A DNA stretch of 64,000 bases from an uncultured Gammaproteobacteria bacterium (GTDB lineage Bacteria > Pseudomonadota > Gammaproteobacteria > Arenicellales > Poriferihabitantaceae): the NCBI GenBank assembly GCA_947259885.1, contig CAMYNW010000019.1:62001-126000 (forward strand). Direction: 5' to 3'. Positions within the stretch are counted from its first letter, which is position 1. Every line of letters begins with the position of its first letter. Below the pieces are notes generated by a model. The model ran no database searches and had not been told where the DNA came from. It was given only the letters and a program-made list of their open reading frames with translations. Of this stretch, positions 34,426 through 44,328 are shown in pieces. The position numbers and the translations under genes were made by a program.

Positions 34426-35031
34426 ATGGAAACTGTTATTCCGATAGTCGATGGAGACTGCAGACTGCTTGAACAATTCCTGACACAGGGCGAAGCGAAC
34501 CGGTTGTTGGATGAACTTTTAGAGAATGCAGCATGGCAGCAGCCGGAAATCACACTATACGGTCGTAAAGTCAAATCTCCCAGACTTGCCGCCTGGTATG
34601 GAGATCCGCAGGCAGTGTACCGTTATTCAGGATTGGTCAACCGACCGTCACCCTGGCTCTCATCATTGCTCGAATTGCGATACAGGCTTGAGGCGTTTAT
34701 CGGTTGCAGGTTTAACAGCGTATTAATGAATCAATATCGGGACGGCGCCGACTCAATGGGTTGGCATGCGGATGATGAGCCGGAGCTGGGGCCGGATCCT
34801 GTAATCGCTTCTGTCAGCTTGGGCAGCAGCCGACATTTTCTAATGAAGCATCGAAAACACAGGGCAGAACCTTCAGTAAAGTTAAGCCTTCATCATGGGT
34901 CACTATTGATCATGGGTGGCACTACACAACAACACTGGAAGCACTCAATCAGTAAGACCAAGTCTGCGGTAGGGAAGCGGATTAACCTTACCTATCGGCT
35001 TATCAGAGGAGATGAGCTGGGTGCTAAATGA
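34426..35031 (+). CDS. AlkB-like 2-oxoglutarate/Fe(II) dioxygenase
   Basis: The 201-residue enzyme probably removes alkyl damage from nucleic acids by oxidative demethylation. It has the metal triad HxD...H (His114 and Asp116 in WHADDE, His173 in WKHSI) and the 2-oxoglutarate-binding arginine region KRINLTYR (184-191). The family phrase NQYRDGADSMGWHADDE is present, as is VNRPSPW upstream. It resembles the AlkB homologue group that in many gammaproteobacteria stands outside the ada operon. It is on the same strand 37 bases after the FAD-oxidase gene. Confidence 0.92.
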   Translation: METVIPIVDGDCRLLEQFLTQGEANRLLDELLENAAWQQPEITLYGRKVKSPRLAAWYGDPQAVYRYSGLVNRPSPWLSSLLELRYRLEAFIGCRFNSVLMNQYRDGADSMGWHADDEPELGPDPVIASVSLGSSRHFLMKHRKHRAEPSVKLSLHHGSLLIMGGTTQQHWKHSISKTKSAVGKRINLTYRLIRGDELGAK

Positions 35032-35078
35032 ACTGATGGGAGCTGGACGCATACGCCTGAGCTCCACCCAGAACAGGA

Positions 35079-35660
35079 TTATGACTGATGATCCTCAGTA
35101 TGGTGATGCTCTGAAGTGTGACTGAGCAGGGCGCAAGTAGCGCCGCTGCCGCCGTGGGATGGGATTGCTGAACAAAATGCCAGTACTTCCGGCTGTTGCT
35201 TAAGCCAGTGAATAGCCATTGGTTTTAGAACTCCACCGGCCTGCTCTGAACGTTGCCCCTTGCCGTGGATAATCTCGATACAATCAAGGTCGTGCGCAAG
35301 GCTTTCGTCTAGAAAAGATTGCAAGGCGCGCGTTGCTTCATGACTGCGCATGCCATGGAGATCGATTGATTCCTCGACTGGTATCGAACCATTGCGCAGG
35401 TTTCTAATCGTGGCTTTGTTGATACCCGCTCGAACAAAAAGGACCTGCGGGCCTTCGGTAGTCTGATCAATCTTTACCGCACGGATAGTCGCTGAACGGA
35501 TTGCTCTTGCTTGACGCCGACTGACTATCGGCTTATCCGTATACTTTTTGCTATGTGAGATTTTATCCGGGCGCATTTTGGCCGGGCGTACGCCAGACTT
35601 TTCCATCGCTTGGCGAAACAGATCGCTGTCATCGAGATCGTCTTTGTCGCCGCCACTCAT
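35079..35660 (-). CDS. Smr domain protein
   Basis: The 193-residue protein has a basic N-terminal region (1-85) and a C-terminal Smr domain (about 98-180). The Smr core motifs are DLHGM, then IIHGKG, then GGSGATCALL. Smr domains are nucleic-acid endonuclease/nickase folds related to the MutS2 C-terminus; stand-alone versions such as SmrA/SmrB act on DNA or on ribosome-bound mRNA. Which activity applies here is unclear. It starts 12 bases downstream of trxB on the same strand, so the two form an operon. Confidence 0.9.
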   Translation of the reverse strand: MSGGDKDDLDDSDLFRQAMEKSGVRPAKMRPDKISHSKKYTDKPIVSRRQARAIRSATIRAVKIDQTTEGPQVLFVRAGINKATIRNLRNGSIPVEESIDLHGMRSHEATRALQSFLDESLAHDLDCIEIIHGKGQRSEQAGGVLKPMAIHWLKQQPEVLAFCSAIPSHGGSGATCALLSHTSEHHHTEDHQS

Positions 35661-35672
35661 TAACGTCTATGT

Positions 35673-37641
<1,969 letters not shown>

Positions 37642-37668
37642 TTCTTACCGGTAATCTGCTTCTTATTC

Positions 37669-39483
37669 ATGTGCGGCATCGCCGGCATCTATCAATACGC
37701 TGATTCACAACACGGTGTCGATCAGCAGTCGCTGATAACGATCTGTGCTCACATGCGCAGTCGCGGGCCGGACGATGAGGGGATGTGGGTGTCAGAGGAC
37801 CATTGCGTTGCCCTTGCGCACCGGCGGCTTGCGATTATTGATCCGAGCCCTGGCGGTCATCAACCTATGCGATGTCGTTTTGGCGATCATGTGATCACCT
37901 TCAACGGAGAGATATACAATTATAAGGCTCTGAAAAAGGCACTCAAAGGACAGGGTCATCGATTTACCACTGAATCTGATACCGAAGTTCTGTTGCGGCT
38001 TTACCAGCATTATGGGCATGCCATGGTTGATCATCTGCGGGGGATGTATGCCTTTGCCATCTGGGATCCGCATCAAAGAGGATTATTTATTGCCCGGGAT
38101 CCTTATGGGATAAAGCCCCTTTATTATGCCGTTGTTGATGGAGAAATCCGCTTTGCATCTCAGGTTAAGGCGTTATTTTGTGGTGGAAGGATATCGGCGG
38201 AAACCAACGCTGCCGCCGAAGCTGGATTCCTGCTCACCGGCTCGGTAATGGAGCCACATACCTATTACCGGGATGTGCATTGTTTACCTGCAGGCCACAG
38301 TATGTGGATTGATCAGACCGGTAATGCTGAGCCTAAACTTTTCTCCGATGTCACCTCGATATTCTTCAGCGAACCAGAGTCATCCATTGTGCCACCTAAT
38401 AGCGCTGAAACAAGTGCCAACGCTTTTGCTGATTCGATCCAACATCATCTGGTCGCCGATGTGCCGGTTGGTAGTTTCCTTTCTGCGGGGATCGATTCAG
38501 GTTCGGTTTCAAGTTTAGCTGCAGATGCGCTGGGCTCACCGCTCGAAACGATAACACTGGGGTTTGAAGAGTTTCGAGGTTCGACCCAGGATGAAACGTT
38601 TTTTGCTGCAGAAATCGCGGCTTCGATTGGAGCCGATCATCACCCTCGTAATGTGACCCGTGGCGAGTTTGACCAGGACTTTGATGACATCCTCGCAGCC
38701 ATGGATCAACCCACCATAGACGGTATCAATACCTGGTTTGCCAGCAAAGCCGCCGCAGAGCAAGGTTTAAAGGTGGTGCTTTCGGGGGTCGGTGGGGACG
38801 AGCTTCTTGGCGGGTATCCATCGTTCAGAGATATCCCCGTCTGGCGTGAGCGCTATGGATTCTTGTCGAAACTTCCTTTTGCATCTGCCTTCGCTGACTA
38901 TTTGTCTCACAACGCGGGATTTCTTCCGCTGTCGCCCAAAGCGTTTGCGATGTTGAGATATGCCGGTTCCTGGGGCGGTGCATACTTGTTACGGCGAGGT
39001 TTGTTCATGCCTGCCGAGTTACCTGGAATTATGGGCCGTGACAGAGCCAGATATGCTCTCGACCAACTTGCTATCCCGAACTGCTTTGAACCTGCCGGCA
39101 ACGGCGATAATAGTTATAGCTTTGTGGCGGCAATGGAAAGTCGCTGGTATCTGCGAAACCAACTTCTTCGAGACACAGACTGGGCTTCCATGGCCCATTC
39201 GGTGGAAGTTAGGACACCGCTTGTTGATCTCGCGCTAACCAAAATACTCGCCCCCATGGTTGCGCGAGAACCGGGCAAACACTGGCTGGTCGATGCGGTA
39301 TCGCAGCCATTGCCGGATGCGCTATTGAACCGGGCAAAAACCGGTTTTATCACGCCAATTGGAGAGTGGTTGATGCAAAACCGTAAGCTCGACCACTGGA
39401 GGCAATACAGTCACTTATGTCGCAGCCATGTGCATTGGTCACGACGTTATGCGGTGTGTCTGCACGAGATATTTTTTCGTTAA
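37669..39483 (+). CDS. asnB: Asparagine synthase (glutamine-hydrolysing) family protein
   Basis: This 604-residue enzyme transfers amide nitrogen from glutamine to a carboxylate. The N-terminal glutaminase domain begins MCGIAGIYQY, with the nucleophile Cys2, and contains RGPDDEG and FNGEIYNY. The synthetase domain has the pyrophosphate loop FLSAGIDSGSVSSL and VVLSGVGGDELLGGYPSF, then SVEVRTPLVD. Because it follows a nucleotide-sugar enzyme, it may amidate a polysaccharide precursor, as WbpS-type homologues do, rather than make asparagine. The motifs do not decide between these. Convergent with the CorC-type gene. Confidence 0.88.
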   Translation: MCGIAGIYQYADSQHGVDQQSLITICAHMRSRGPDDEGMWVSEDHCVALAHRRLAIIDPSPGGHQPMRCRFGDHVITFNGEIYNYKALKKALKGQGHRFTTESDTEVLLRLYQHYGHAMVDHLRGMYAFAIWDPHQRGLFIARDPYGIKPLYYAVVDGEIRFASQVKALFCGGRISAETNAAAEAGFLLTGSVMEPHTYYRDVHCLPAGHSMWIDQTGNAEPKLFSDVTSIFFSEPESSIVPPNSAETSANAFADSIQHHLVADVPVGSFLSAGIDSGSVSSLAADALGSPLETITLGFEEFRGSTQDETFFAAEIAASIGADHHPRNVTRGEFDQDFDDILAAMDQPTIDGINTWFASKAAAEQGLKVVLSGVGGDELLGGYPSFRDIPVWRERYGFLSKLPFASAFADYLSHNAGFLPLSPKAFAMLRYAGSWGGAYLLRRGLFMPAELPGIMGRDRARYALDQLAIPNCFEPAGNGDNSYSFVAAMESRWYLRNQLLRDTDWASMAHSVEVRTPLVDLALTKILAPMVAREPGKHWLVDAVSQPLPDALLNRAKTGFITPIGEWLMQNRKLDHWRQYSHLCRSHVHWSRRYAVCLHEIFFR

Positions 39484-39619
39484 TTCAGTGACAGCCTGGT
39501 GCGGCAGGAGCCAGGGAATTCGCAGTCTCGATCGGACCTCGCGGATCAGGTCCTGCGGACCGCATCCTGTATCTTGGGTATTTAAACGGAGATTCTGATC
39601 TTCGCTGGAATGATCAGAT

Positions 39620-40852
39620 TTAACAACTCTCATCTCTCGACAAGGAAACAAGATCGATCCGATATTTCGATGCCTTATCAACTTTTACCTTCAATCCGTC
39701 GCTGCTGAAGATCTCACCGGCCTTTGGAATTCGCTCTGTGTGGCTGAGCACCCAGAAACTGATCGTGTCTGTTGGTTTGCCAGGTGGTTCGATGTCAAAA
39801 TACTCTGCAACCAAGCGCATTTCCGCGCTGCCCGCGACCTGAATTACTCCGTCCGAAATCTGGGTCAGTTCAGTGGGGGTAATATCGCTTTCGTCGTAAA
39901 TCTCTCCGACCAGCTCTTCAATCAGGTCTTCTAATGTCACGATTCCACGGGTGATGCCATGCTCATCCACGACCACCGCCATATGACGCTTTTCATTTCG
40001 CAATGTGGCAAACAGTTCGTCAACGGGTTGATACTGAGATACGAAGGCGGCCTCTTGGGCGATGTCATTCAGAGTGGCGTCGTCTTCCCCTTTAGCACTC
40101 GATTCCAGCAGGCTGCGCAGGAACAGCACGCCACGAATCTTGTCAGGCTGCTCTGCATAAACAGGGATTCTCGAGTAGGGCTGTGCCATGACCTTTGGCA
40201 GCGCTTCTAAAACGTTTTGGCTTCCGTCAAGTTCAAACACATTATGTAGCGGCGTCATGACATCACGGGCTGTGAGGTCGTTAAAGGCGAATACGCGCTC
40301 AATCAACTCCCGCTCACCTTGCTCAATAGTGCCTTCTTTTTCGCCGTGCCCCAGCATTCTGATTAGCTCAGACTCGGTTACGGTCGGTTCTGATGTGACG
40401 TTGAAATAGTGAGTGATCCATAGCGTAAATCTGCCAAACAACCAGACCAATGGATACAAGAGACGCATCAGGCCCAGTATGAAAGGTGCAATGAAGAGCG
40501 ATATTCGTTCTGAATAACAGGTGGCAAGACTTTTCGGCGTTATTTCGCCAAAAATCAAAATCACGATAGTAAGAATTCCAACAGCAATGCCAGGACCGAA
40601 GTGTCCAAACCATGCGGTAGCCAGCAGAGTTGCGATGGAAGCGGCTGCAATATTAACGAGGTTATTACCGATCAAAATGGTGATCAGCATTTGCGGAGTG
40701 TCGCTCTTAAGTTTGAATAACGCTTTAGCGCCTCGCCGTTCCTCTTTGATCAGGCTTTCGACCCGGGCCATAGAGATTGTTATCAACGCTGTTTCTGAGC
40801 CGGAGAACACAGCGGACAGAAATAGCAGTACCAGCAATGCGATGGATTCCAT
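39620..40852 (-). CDS. CNNM/CorC-type transmembrane protein with CBS domains
   Basis: The 410-residue protein has a DUF21/CNNM transmembrane domain (about 1-140, three to four helices including LLVLLFLSAVFSGSETALI). A CBS pair follows (about 205-325, MTPLHNVFELDG and EHGITRGIVTLEDLIEE), then a CorC_HlyC C-terminal domain (about 340-405). Members are linked to magnesium and cobalt homeostasis, probably as transporters or regulators of Mg2+ efflux. The VVDEHGITRGIVTLEDLIEE phrase is near-invariant in the family. It stands alone, convergent with the asparagine synthase gene and divergent from the pstB remnant. Confidence 0.93.
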   Translation of the reverse strand: MESIALLVLLFLSAVFSGSETALITISMARVESLIKEERRGAKALFKLKSDTPQMLITILIGNNLVNIAAASIATLLATAWFGHFGPGIAVGILTIVILIFGEITPKSLATCYSERISLFIAPFILGLMRLLYPLVWLFGRFTLWITHYFNVTSEPTVTESELIRMLGHGEKEGTIEQGERELIERVFAFNDLTARDVMTPLHNVFELDGSQNVLEALPKVMAQPYSRIPVYAEQPDKIRGVLFLRSLLESSAKGEDDATLNDIAQEAAFVSQYQPVDELFATLRNEKRHMAVVVDEHGITRGIVTLEDLIEELVGEIYDESDITPTELTQISDGVIQVAGSAEMRLVAEYFDIEPPGKPTDTISFWVLSHTERIPKAGEIFSSDGLKVKVDKASKYRIDLVSLSRDESC

Positions 40853-41197
40853 GAACTAGCGCGGAGTTTATTAACGATGGGCAACAGCCAAGTATAAAAC
40901 ACCTGGATCTTGATCGAAATGAAATAAGCGGTTTAGTTGGAGAATAAGACTGTTCGTATCATACTGCAGCCAATGAAAGCTATTTTATAGGCATTTATAC
41001 GGGGCGAGAAAATTCTTATAACCTAATGATACATAAGATTTATTTGTGGTAAGTGAGCTAAATATCGAACACATGTGGGCTAGATTCTTGAAGCGGCCAC
41101 TAGTGGGAGAAATTTGATCCGTGTCAAATGTGAAGGCTTGATCGTCCGGTAGCGTACGCAACCTGGAATTAGTCGCACCGTTTTTTAGGAACGCCGG
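40853..41197. other. Intergenic region upstream of the pstB remnant
   Basis: About 340 bases lie between the CorC-type gene start and the point where PstB similarity begins. I searched all frames for the missing PstB N-terminus with its Walker A motif and did not find it. No other gene is visible. The CorC promoter should lie here, but no clear boxes were assigned. Confidence 0.5.
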
Positions 41198-41767
41198 CTA
41201 TTCATTTTTGGCAATAATATTTACGACCCAAATGTTGAACTGGTGCAGGTCCGCAAGGAAGTTGGAATGGTCTTTCAGCGACCTAATCCCTTGCCGGTTT
41301 CGATTAGAGACAATGTTTTGTTTGGACACAGGCTGCATAATAAAGGCAAGAAATCATCCAGTGCAAGCACTGATGAGATCGTGGAGGAGTCACTGCGCAG
41401 GGTATTGCTCTGGGACAAGGTCAAGGACAACCTGAACAAAAAGGCGACTGACCTCTCTCTTGACGAGCAACAGAAGCTTTGCATTGCCCGCCTGCTGCCA
41501 GTCAAACCCAAGTTATTACTTATGGACGAACCTTGCTCGGCGTTGGATCCAAAGGGCACCTCTGCGGTGGAGGAGCTGATCTGGGAGCTGCGAGGTGAGT
41601 ATACGATTCTAATCGTCACTCACAATATGGCCCAGGCGCGACGCGCCAGCGAAGAGTGTATTTTTATGCTGATGGGCAAGGTGATGGAGAAGAATGCGAC
41701 GGAGGATTTGTTTGTAACGCCGGAGAAAAAGGAGACCGCTGACTATATAGAGGGAAGGTATGGTTAG
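41198..41767 (+). pseudogene. pstB: 5'-truncated phosphate ABC transporter ATPase (pstB remnant)
   Basis: The open frame after a TAG at 41186-41188 reads LFIFGNNIYDPNVELVQVRK, then VGMVFQRPNPLPVSIRDNV, which matches the PstB region after the Walker A loop. About 70-90 N-terminal residues, including the P-loop, are missing. Walker B (LLLMDEPCSALDP) and the H-loop (VTHNMAQARRAS) are intact. The ABC signature, normally LSGGQQQ, is degraded to LSLDEQQK. A GTG at 41243 could start a 174-residue protein, but it could not bind ATP normally. No pstSCA genes are next to it. I regard it as a decaying remnant; a divergent functional fragment is possible but unlikely. Confidence 0.8.
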
Positions 41768-41841
41768 CGAGGATGCAGAAGCTGGTTCGAGAGCTATGGG
41801 GCAGGCTCGATAGATCAGTATGGAGATGATCTTAATTTTTC

Positions 41842-41867
41842 GTCATGCCATAATGTCATGCCATAAT
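41842..41867 (+). repeat. Two 13-bp direct repeats upstream of the phosphate transporter gene
   Basis: GTCATGCCATAAT occurs twice in tandem (41842-41854 and 41855-41867), followed by a further GTCAT at 41871-41875. It lies 55 bases upstream of the PiT start. PhoB boxes also use GTCA-type direct repeats, but with 11-base spacing, so this is not a standard Pho box. Confidence 0.6.
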
Positions 41868-41921
41868 ATTGTCATTGTGACTTGATAACCGAAACTTCAA
41901 TCTGAGCGAGTACGAGACCTT

Positions 41922-42953
41922 ATGGAAATAATTATGCCCTTGATCTTAATTCTCGCAGCCTTTTACGTGGGCTGGAATATTGGAGCGAACGATGCGGCTA
42001 ACTGCATCGGTACCACGGTAGGTGCACAGATCATTTCCTATCGCAAGGCAGTGATGATCATGGCGGTTTTTGTCATCCTTGGCGGTGTGTTGCAGGGTCA
42101 CCATGTGATGAAAACCGTGGGCAAAGGCATAGTGATCTCCGACGCTCAATCCTATGAAGAGCATAATGGTGCGGAGGCAGGGTTGGAGTTCTGGAGTTAT
42201 TTCCCCGACAACCGCCTACCCGATAAGGCGATTCTGATTGCATTACTTTCAGCTGGATTCTTCGTCACTTTAGCGACCTTCTCCAGTGTCCCGGTATCGA
42301 CCTCCCAGGCTATTGTCGGTGGTGTGGCCGGGACCGGTATGGGAATCGTCGGTATGAATGCCTCCTACTTCAAACTCGGCGTGCTGCTTAAAATATTTGG
42401 CGCCTGGGTGATCAGTCCAGTGCTGACCATGGTGCTGGCGTTTGTGCTTTATACCATTCTGGGCTATCTGCTGAAACGTGCAAATTCTATCGTCTGGTCT
42501 AATATTTTGGGCGTTGCCGTTGTGATTTCAGCAGCCTACGTATCTTATTCACTGGGTGCAAACGATGTCGGCAATGCAATTGGCCCGTTGTTAAGTAAAT
42601 ATCCGGACAAAGGCATTCCATTGGCTATTCTGGGTGGGGTGGCGATGGCAGTGGGTGCTTTTACCTTTGGTTCGCGGGTTACCGATACGGTAGGGAAAAG
42701 CATTACTCCATTGGATTATGGCGGCGCTTTATCCGCGCAGTTTGCTGCGGCATTTGGCGTGCACCTGTTTTCAATGGCCGGCATTCCGGTTTCGACTTCC
42801 CAAGCGGTAGTGGGCGGTGTCATCGGGGTAGGTTTGACCAAGGGTATGAACGCGGTAAGTACTAAGAAAATTACACGAATATTTCTTGGTTGGGTTATCA
42901 CGCCGACTTGCGCGGCTCTGTTCGCCGCCATGGTCTACCGATTGCTGGCATGA
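41922..42953 (+). CDS. Inorganic phosphate transporter, PiT family
   Basis: The 343-residue inner-membrane carrier takes up phosphate (probably metal phosphate) with protons or sodium. It shows the internal duplication of PiT proteins. The first half has GWNIGANDAANCIGTTVGA and PVSTSQAIVGG, and the second half has SLGANDVGNAIGPL and PVSTSQAVVGG. About ten hydrophobic helices are visible. The two GAND motifs form the substrate site in this family. The DUF47/PhoU-like gene follows 53 bases later, the usual partner. Together they probably provide low-affinity phosphate uptake. Confidence 0.95.
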   Translation: MEIIMPLILILAAFYVGWNIGANDAANCIGTTVGAQIISYRKAVMIMAVFVILGGVLQGHHVMKTVGKGIVISDAQSYEEHNGAEAGLEFWSYFPDNRLPDKAILIALLSAGFFVTLATFSSVPVSTSQAIVGGVAGTGMGIVGMNASYFKLGVLLKIFGAWVISPVLTMVLAFVLYTILGYLLKRANSIVWSNILGVAVVISAAYVSYSLGANDVGNAIGPLLSKYPDKGIPLAILGGVAMAVGAFTFGSRVTDTVGKSITPLDYGGALSAQFAAAFGVHLFSMAGIPVSTSQAVVGGVIGVGLTKGMNAVSTKKITRIFLGWVITPTCAALFAAMVYRLLA

Positions 42954-43006
42954 ACGAGCCATTATTTGGCGAAAATTTAGATTAACTGACCGGAGACATA
43001 TGAGAC

Positions 43007-43657
43007 ATGTTGATATTTAAGAAAGAAAAACATGCGCGGCATCTCGTTCTCGAGCATTTACGCAGCGTGCGTGAGTGCCTGACCGAGAGTCGAAATGTAT
43101 TGGAAGAGTATTTAGCGGGAGACATCGAAGCAACAGAACAAAAGGCAGCTGAGGTCAGCCGGCTGGAGGCGGCGGCGGATGATATGGTACGTGAGATAAG
43201 AAACGTTCTTCTCGATGGCGCTTTTCTACCCAATATCAGGTCCGATGTGTATCGCTTGGTCGAAGCAGTCGACACCATTGCCGGAGAGGCCGAACATATT
43301 GCCCAGTTTCTGGTAAGTCAGTTGCCGGAAGTGCCCGCTGAGTTTCACAATGAGTTGATGGAAATTTTTCAGCAATCCCTGAACTGTTTTTTCGAATTGC
43401 GAATGGCTATGAAAGCCTATTTCAAACCTAAAGGATTATTTGAAGACCTTCGTGAGCATTTCACCCAGGTCTGTCAACTGGAGAGTGCAGTAGATGTTTT
43501 ACAATCAGATCTGACTAAAAAAGTTTTTACGTCATCGCTGGACCTGAGTAAGAAACTACATTTGCAGCGATTGATCAGGAGAATCGCGAATATCGCGGAC
43601 TTTTCCGAGGACACTGCTGATGAACTGGAATTCGCGGCGATGAAGTCGGTAGTTTAG
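43007..43657 (+). CDS. PhoU-like DUF47 (TIGR00153) phosphate transport accessory protein
   Basis: The 216-residue all-helical protein matches the DUF47/TIGR00153 family, PhoU-domain relatives encoded next to PiT transporters. Family features visible are the N-terminal FKKEKHARHLVLEHL, a helix with acidic and Glu-rich face (SRLEAAADDMVREIRNVL, then LDGAFLPNIRSDVYRL), and the C-terminal IRRIANIADFSEDTADELEF. It probably modulates the adjacent PiT carrier. The stop codon TAG lies within a small hairpin that may end the transcript. Confidence 0.92.
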   Translation: MLIFKKEKHARHLVLEHLRSVRECLTESRNVLEEYLAGDIEATEQKAAEVSRLEAAADDMVREIRNVLLDGAFLPNIRSDVYRLVEAVDTIAGEAEHIAQFLVSQLPEVPAEFHNELMEIFQQSLNCFFELRMAMKAYFKPKGLFEDLREHFTQVCQLESAVDVLQSDLTKKVFTSSLDLSKKLHLQRLIRRIANIADFSEDTADELEFAAMKSVV

Positions 43658-43672
43658 GGCGAGCTGCCCTAA
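43654..43672 (+). terminator. Short hairpin at the end of the DUF47 gene
   Basis: TTAGGGC (43654-43660) and GCCCTAA (43666-43672) form a 7-bp stem with a GAGCT loop that includes the stop codon. No T-run follows, so termination function is uncertain. Confidence 0.35.
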
Positions 43673-43700
43673 CCTTGTATTCCGAGTACTTGTATTTCGG

Positions 43701-43757
43701 GTGCTTGGGAGAAGATCCCGTTTCAAGCCCAGGATGACGGAGCATGTATTCCGTCAC
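43701..43757. repeat. Possible degenerate copy of a dispersed palindromic repeat
   Basis: The stretch GTGCTTGGGAGAAGATCCCG, then TTTCAAGCCCAGGATGACGG, then AGCATGTATTCCGTC, resembles the 'ATCCCG...CAAGCACGGGATGACG' type intergenic repeats common in proteobacteria. It includes a GACGGA/TCCGTC stem. It lies between convergent genes. Only one copy is seen in this window, so repeat status is inferred from resemblance. Confidence 0.35.
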
Positions 43758-43828
43758 ACTTCGAACACAGGCCTTCCTGAACCAAGTATCTTGCGGCTGG
43801 TCAGGTTGAGAGTAAGTACAGACTTCCG

Positions 43829-44242
43829 TTATTCTGCCTGTAGGCCGGTGGCATCAATTGCTGCCGCGCAACGTTTCTGAAGACTGGCCTTGTTTTTGAG
43901 CAGACATTCTGCCAGCCTCCCTTCGCCTGCCTCAACGCTGGCGCAGTGGGTGTCCAGATCTTCATCGCATTCACTGGCAACATAAGTGAGTGCACCGACG
44001 AATCGTTCCAATTGAGCGGCTGCATCATATAGCGCATACTCACATTGTCCAGATAGTTTGTCTCCATGGGCATACAGGCAGGCAAGAACACGACCCTCAC
44101 CTGGGGTGACCTGGCTGCAGAAGTTGTTCAATTCGGTCTCACAATTGGTTGCTACGGATTCAATTATGGACTCCAGGGCCGACGCAGAGTTTACGCCAGA
44201 CAGTGAAATTACGAGAACAGCGATTACAGAAAGCCTTTTCAT
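43829..44242 (-). CDS. Secreted Cys-rich protein with GLG1-type repeats
   Basis: A 137-residue exported protein with a signal peptide (1-22, ending in SASALES). It has two copies of the Cys-rich Golgi apparatus protein 1 repeat pattern: C-ETELNNFCSQVTPGEGRVLACL and CDEDLDTHC with EAGEGRLAECLLKNK, each closed by another Cys (SGQC, KRC). Eight Cys residues suit disulfide bonding in the periplasm. Bacterial members of this family are widespread but uncharacterised. It is monocistronic on the minus strand and convergent with the DUF47 gene. Confidence 0.82.
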   Translation of the reverse strand: MKRLSVIAVLVISLSGVNSASALESIIESVATNCETELNNFCSQVTPGEGRVLACLYAHGDKLSGQCEYALYDAAAQLERFVGALTYVASECDEDLDTHCASVEAGEGRLAECLLKNKASLQKRCAAAIDATGLQAE

Positions 44243-44328
44243 TTTTTATCTCGGTGATTCTTAAAGGGAAGGAGTTTTTGCGAAAATGATCGTTCAGATA
44301 AATATATCAGACATTTCTATTTGGTCAA

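Noticed and set aside
39484..39619. Terminator between the convergent asparagine synthase and CorC-type genes
   Set aside because: GGACCT/AGGTCC can pair, but with an 8-base loop and no T-run on either strand, so support is too weak.
41842..41875. Classical Pho box before the PiT gene
   Set aside because: Repeats are spaced by 13 and 16 bases instead of 11, and the CTGTCAT core is not complete.
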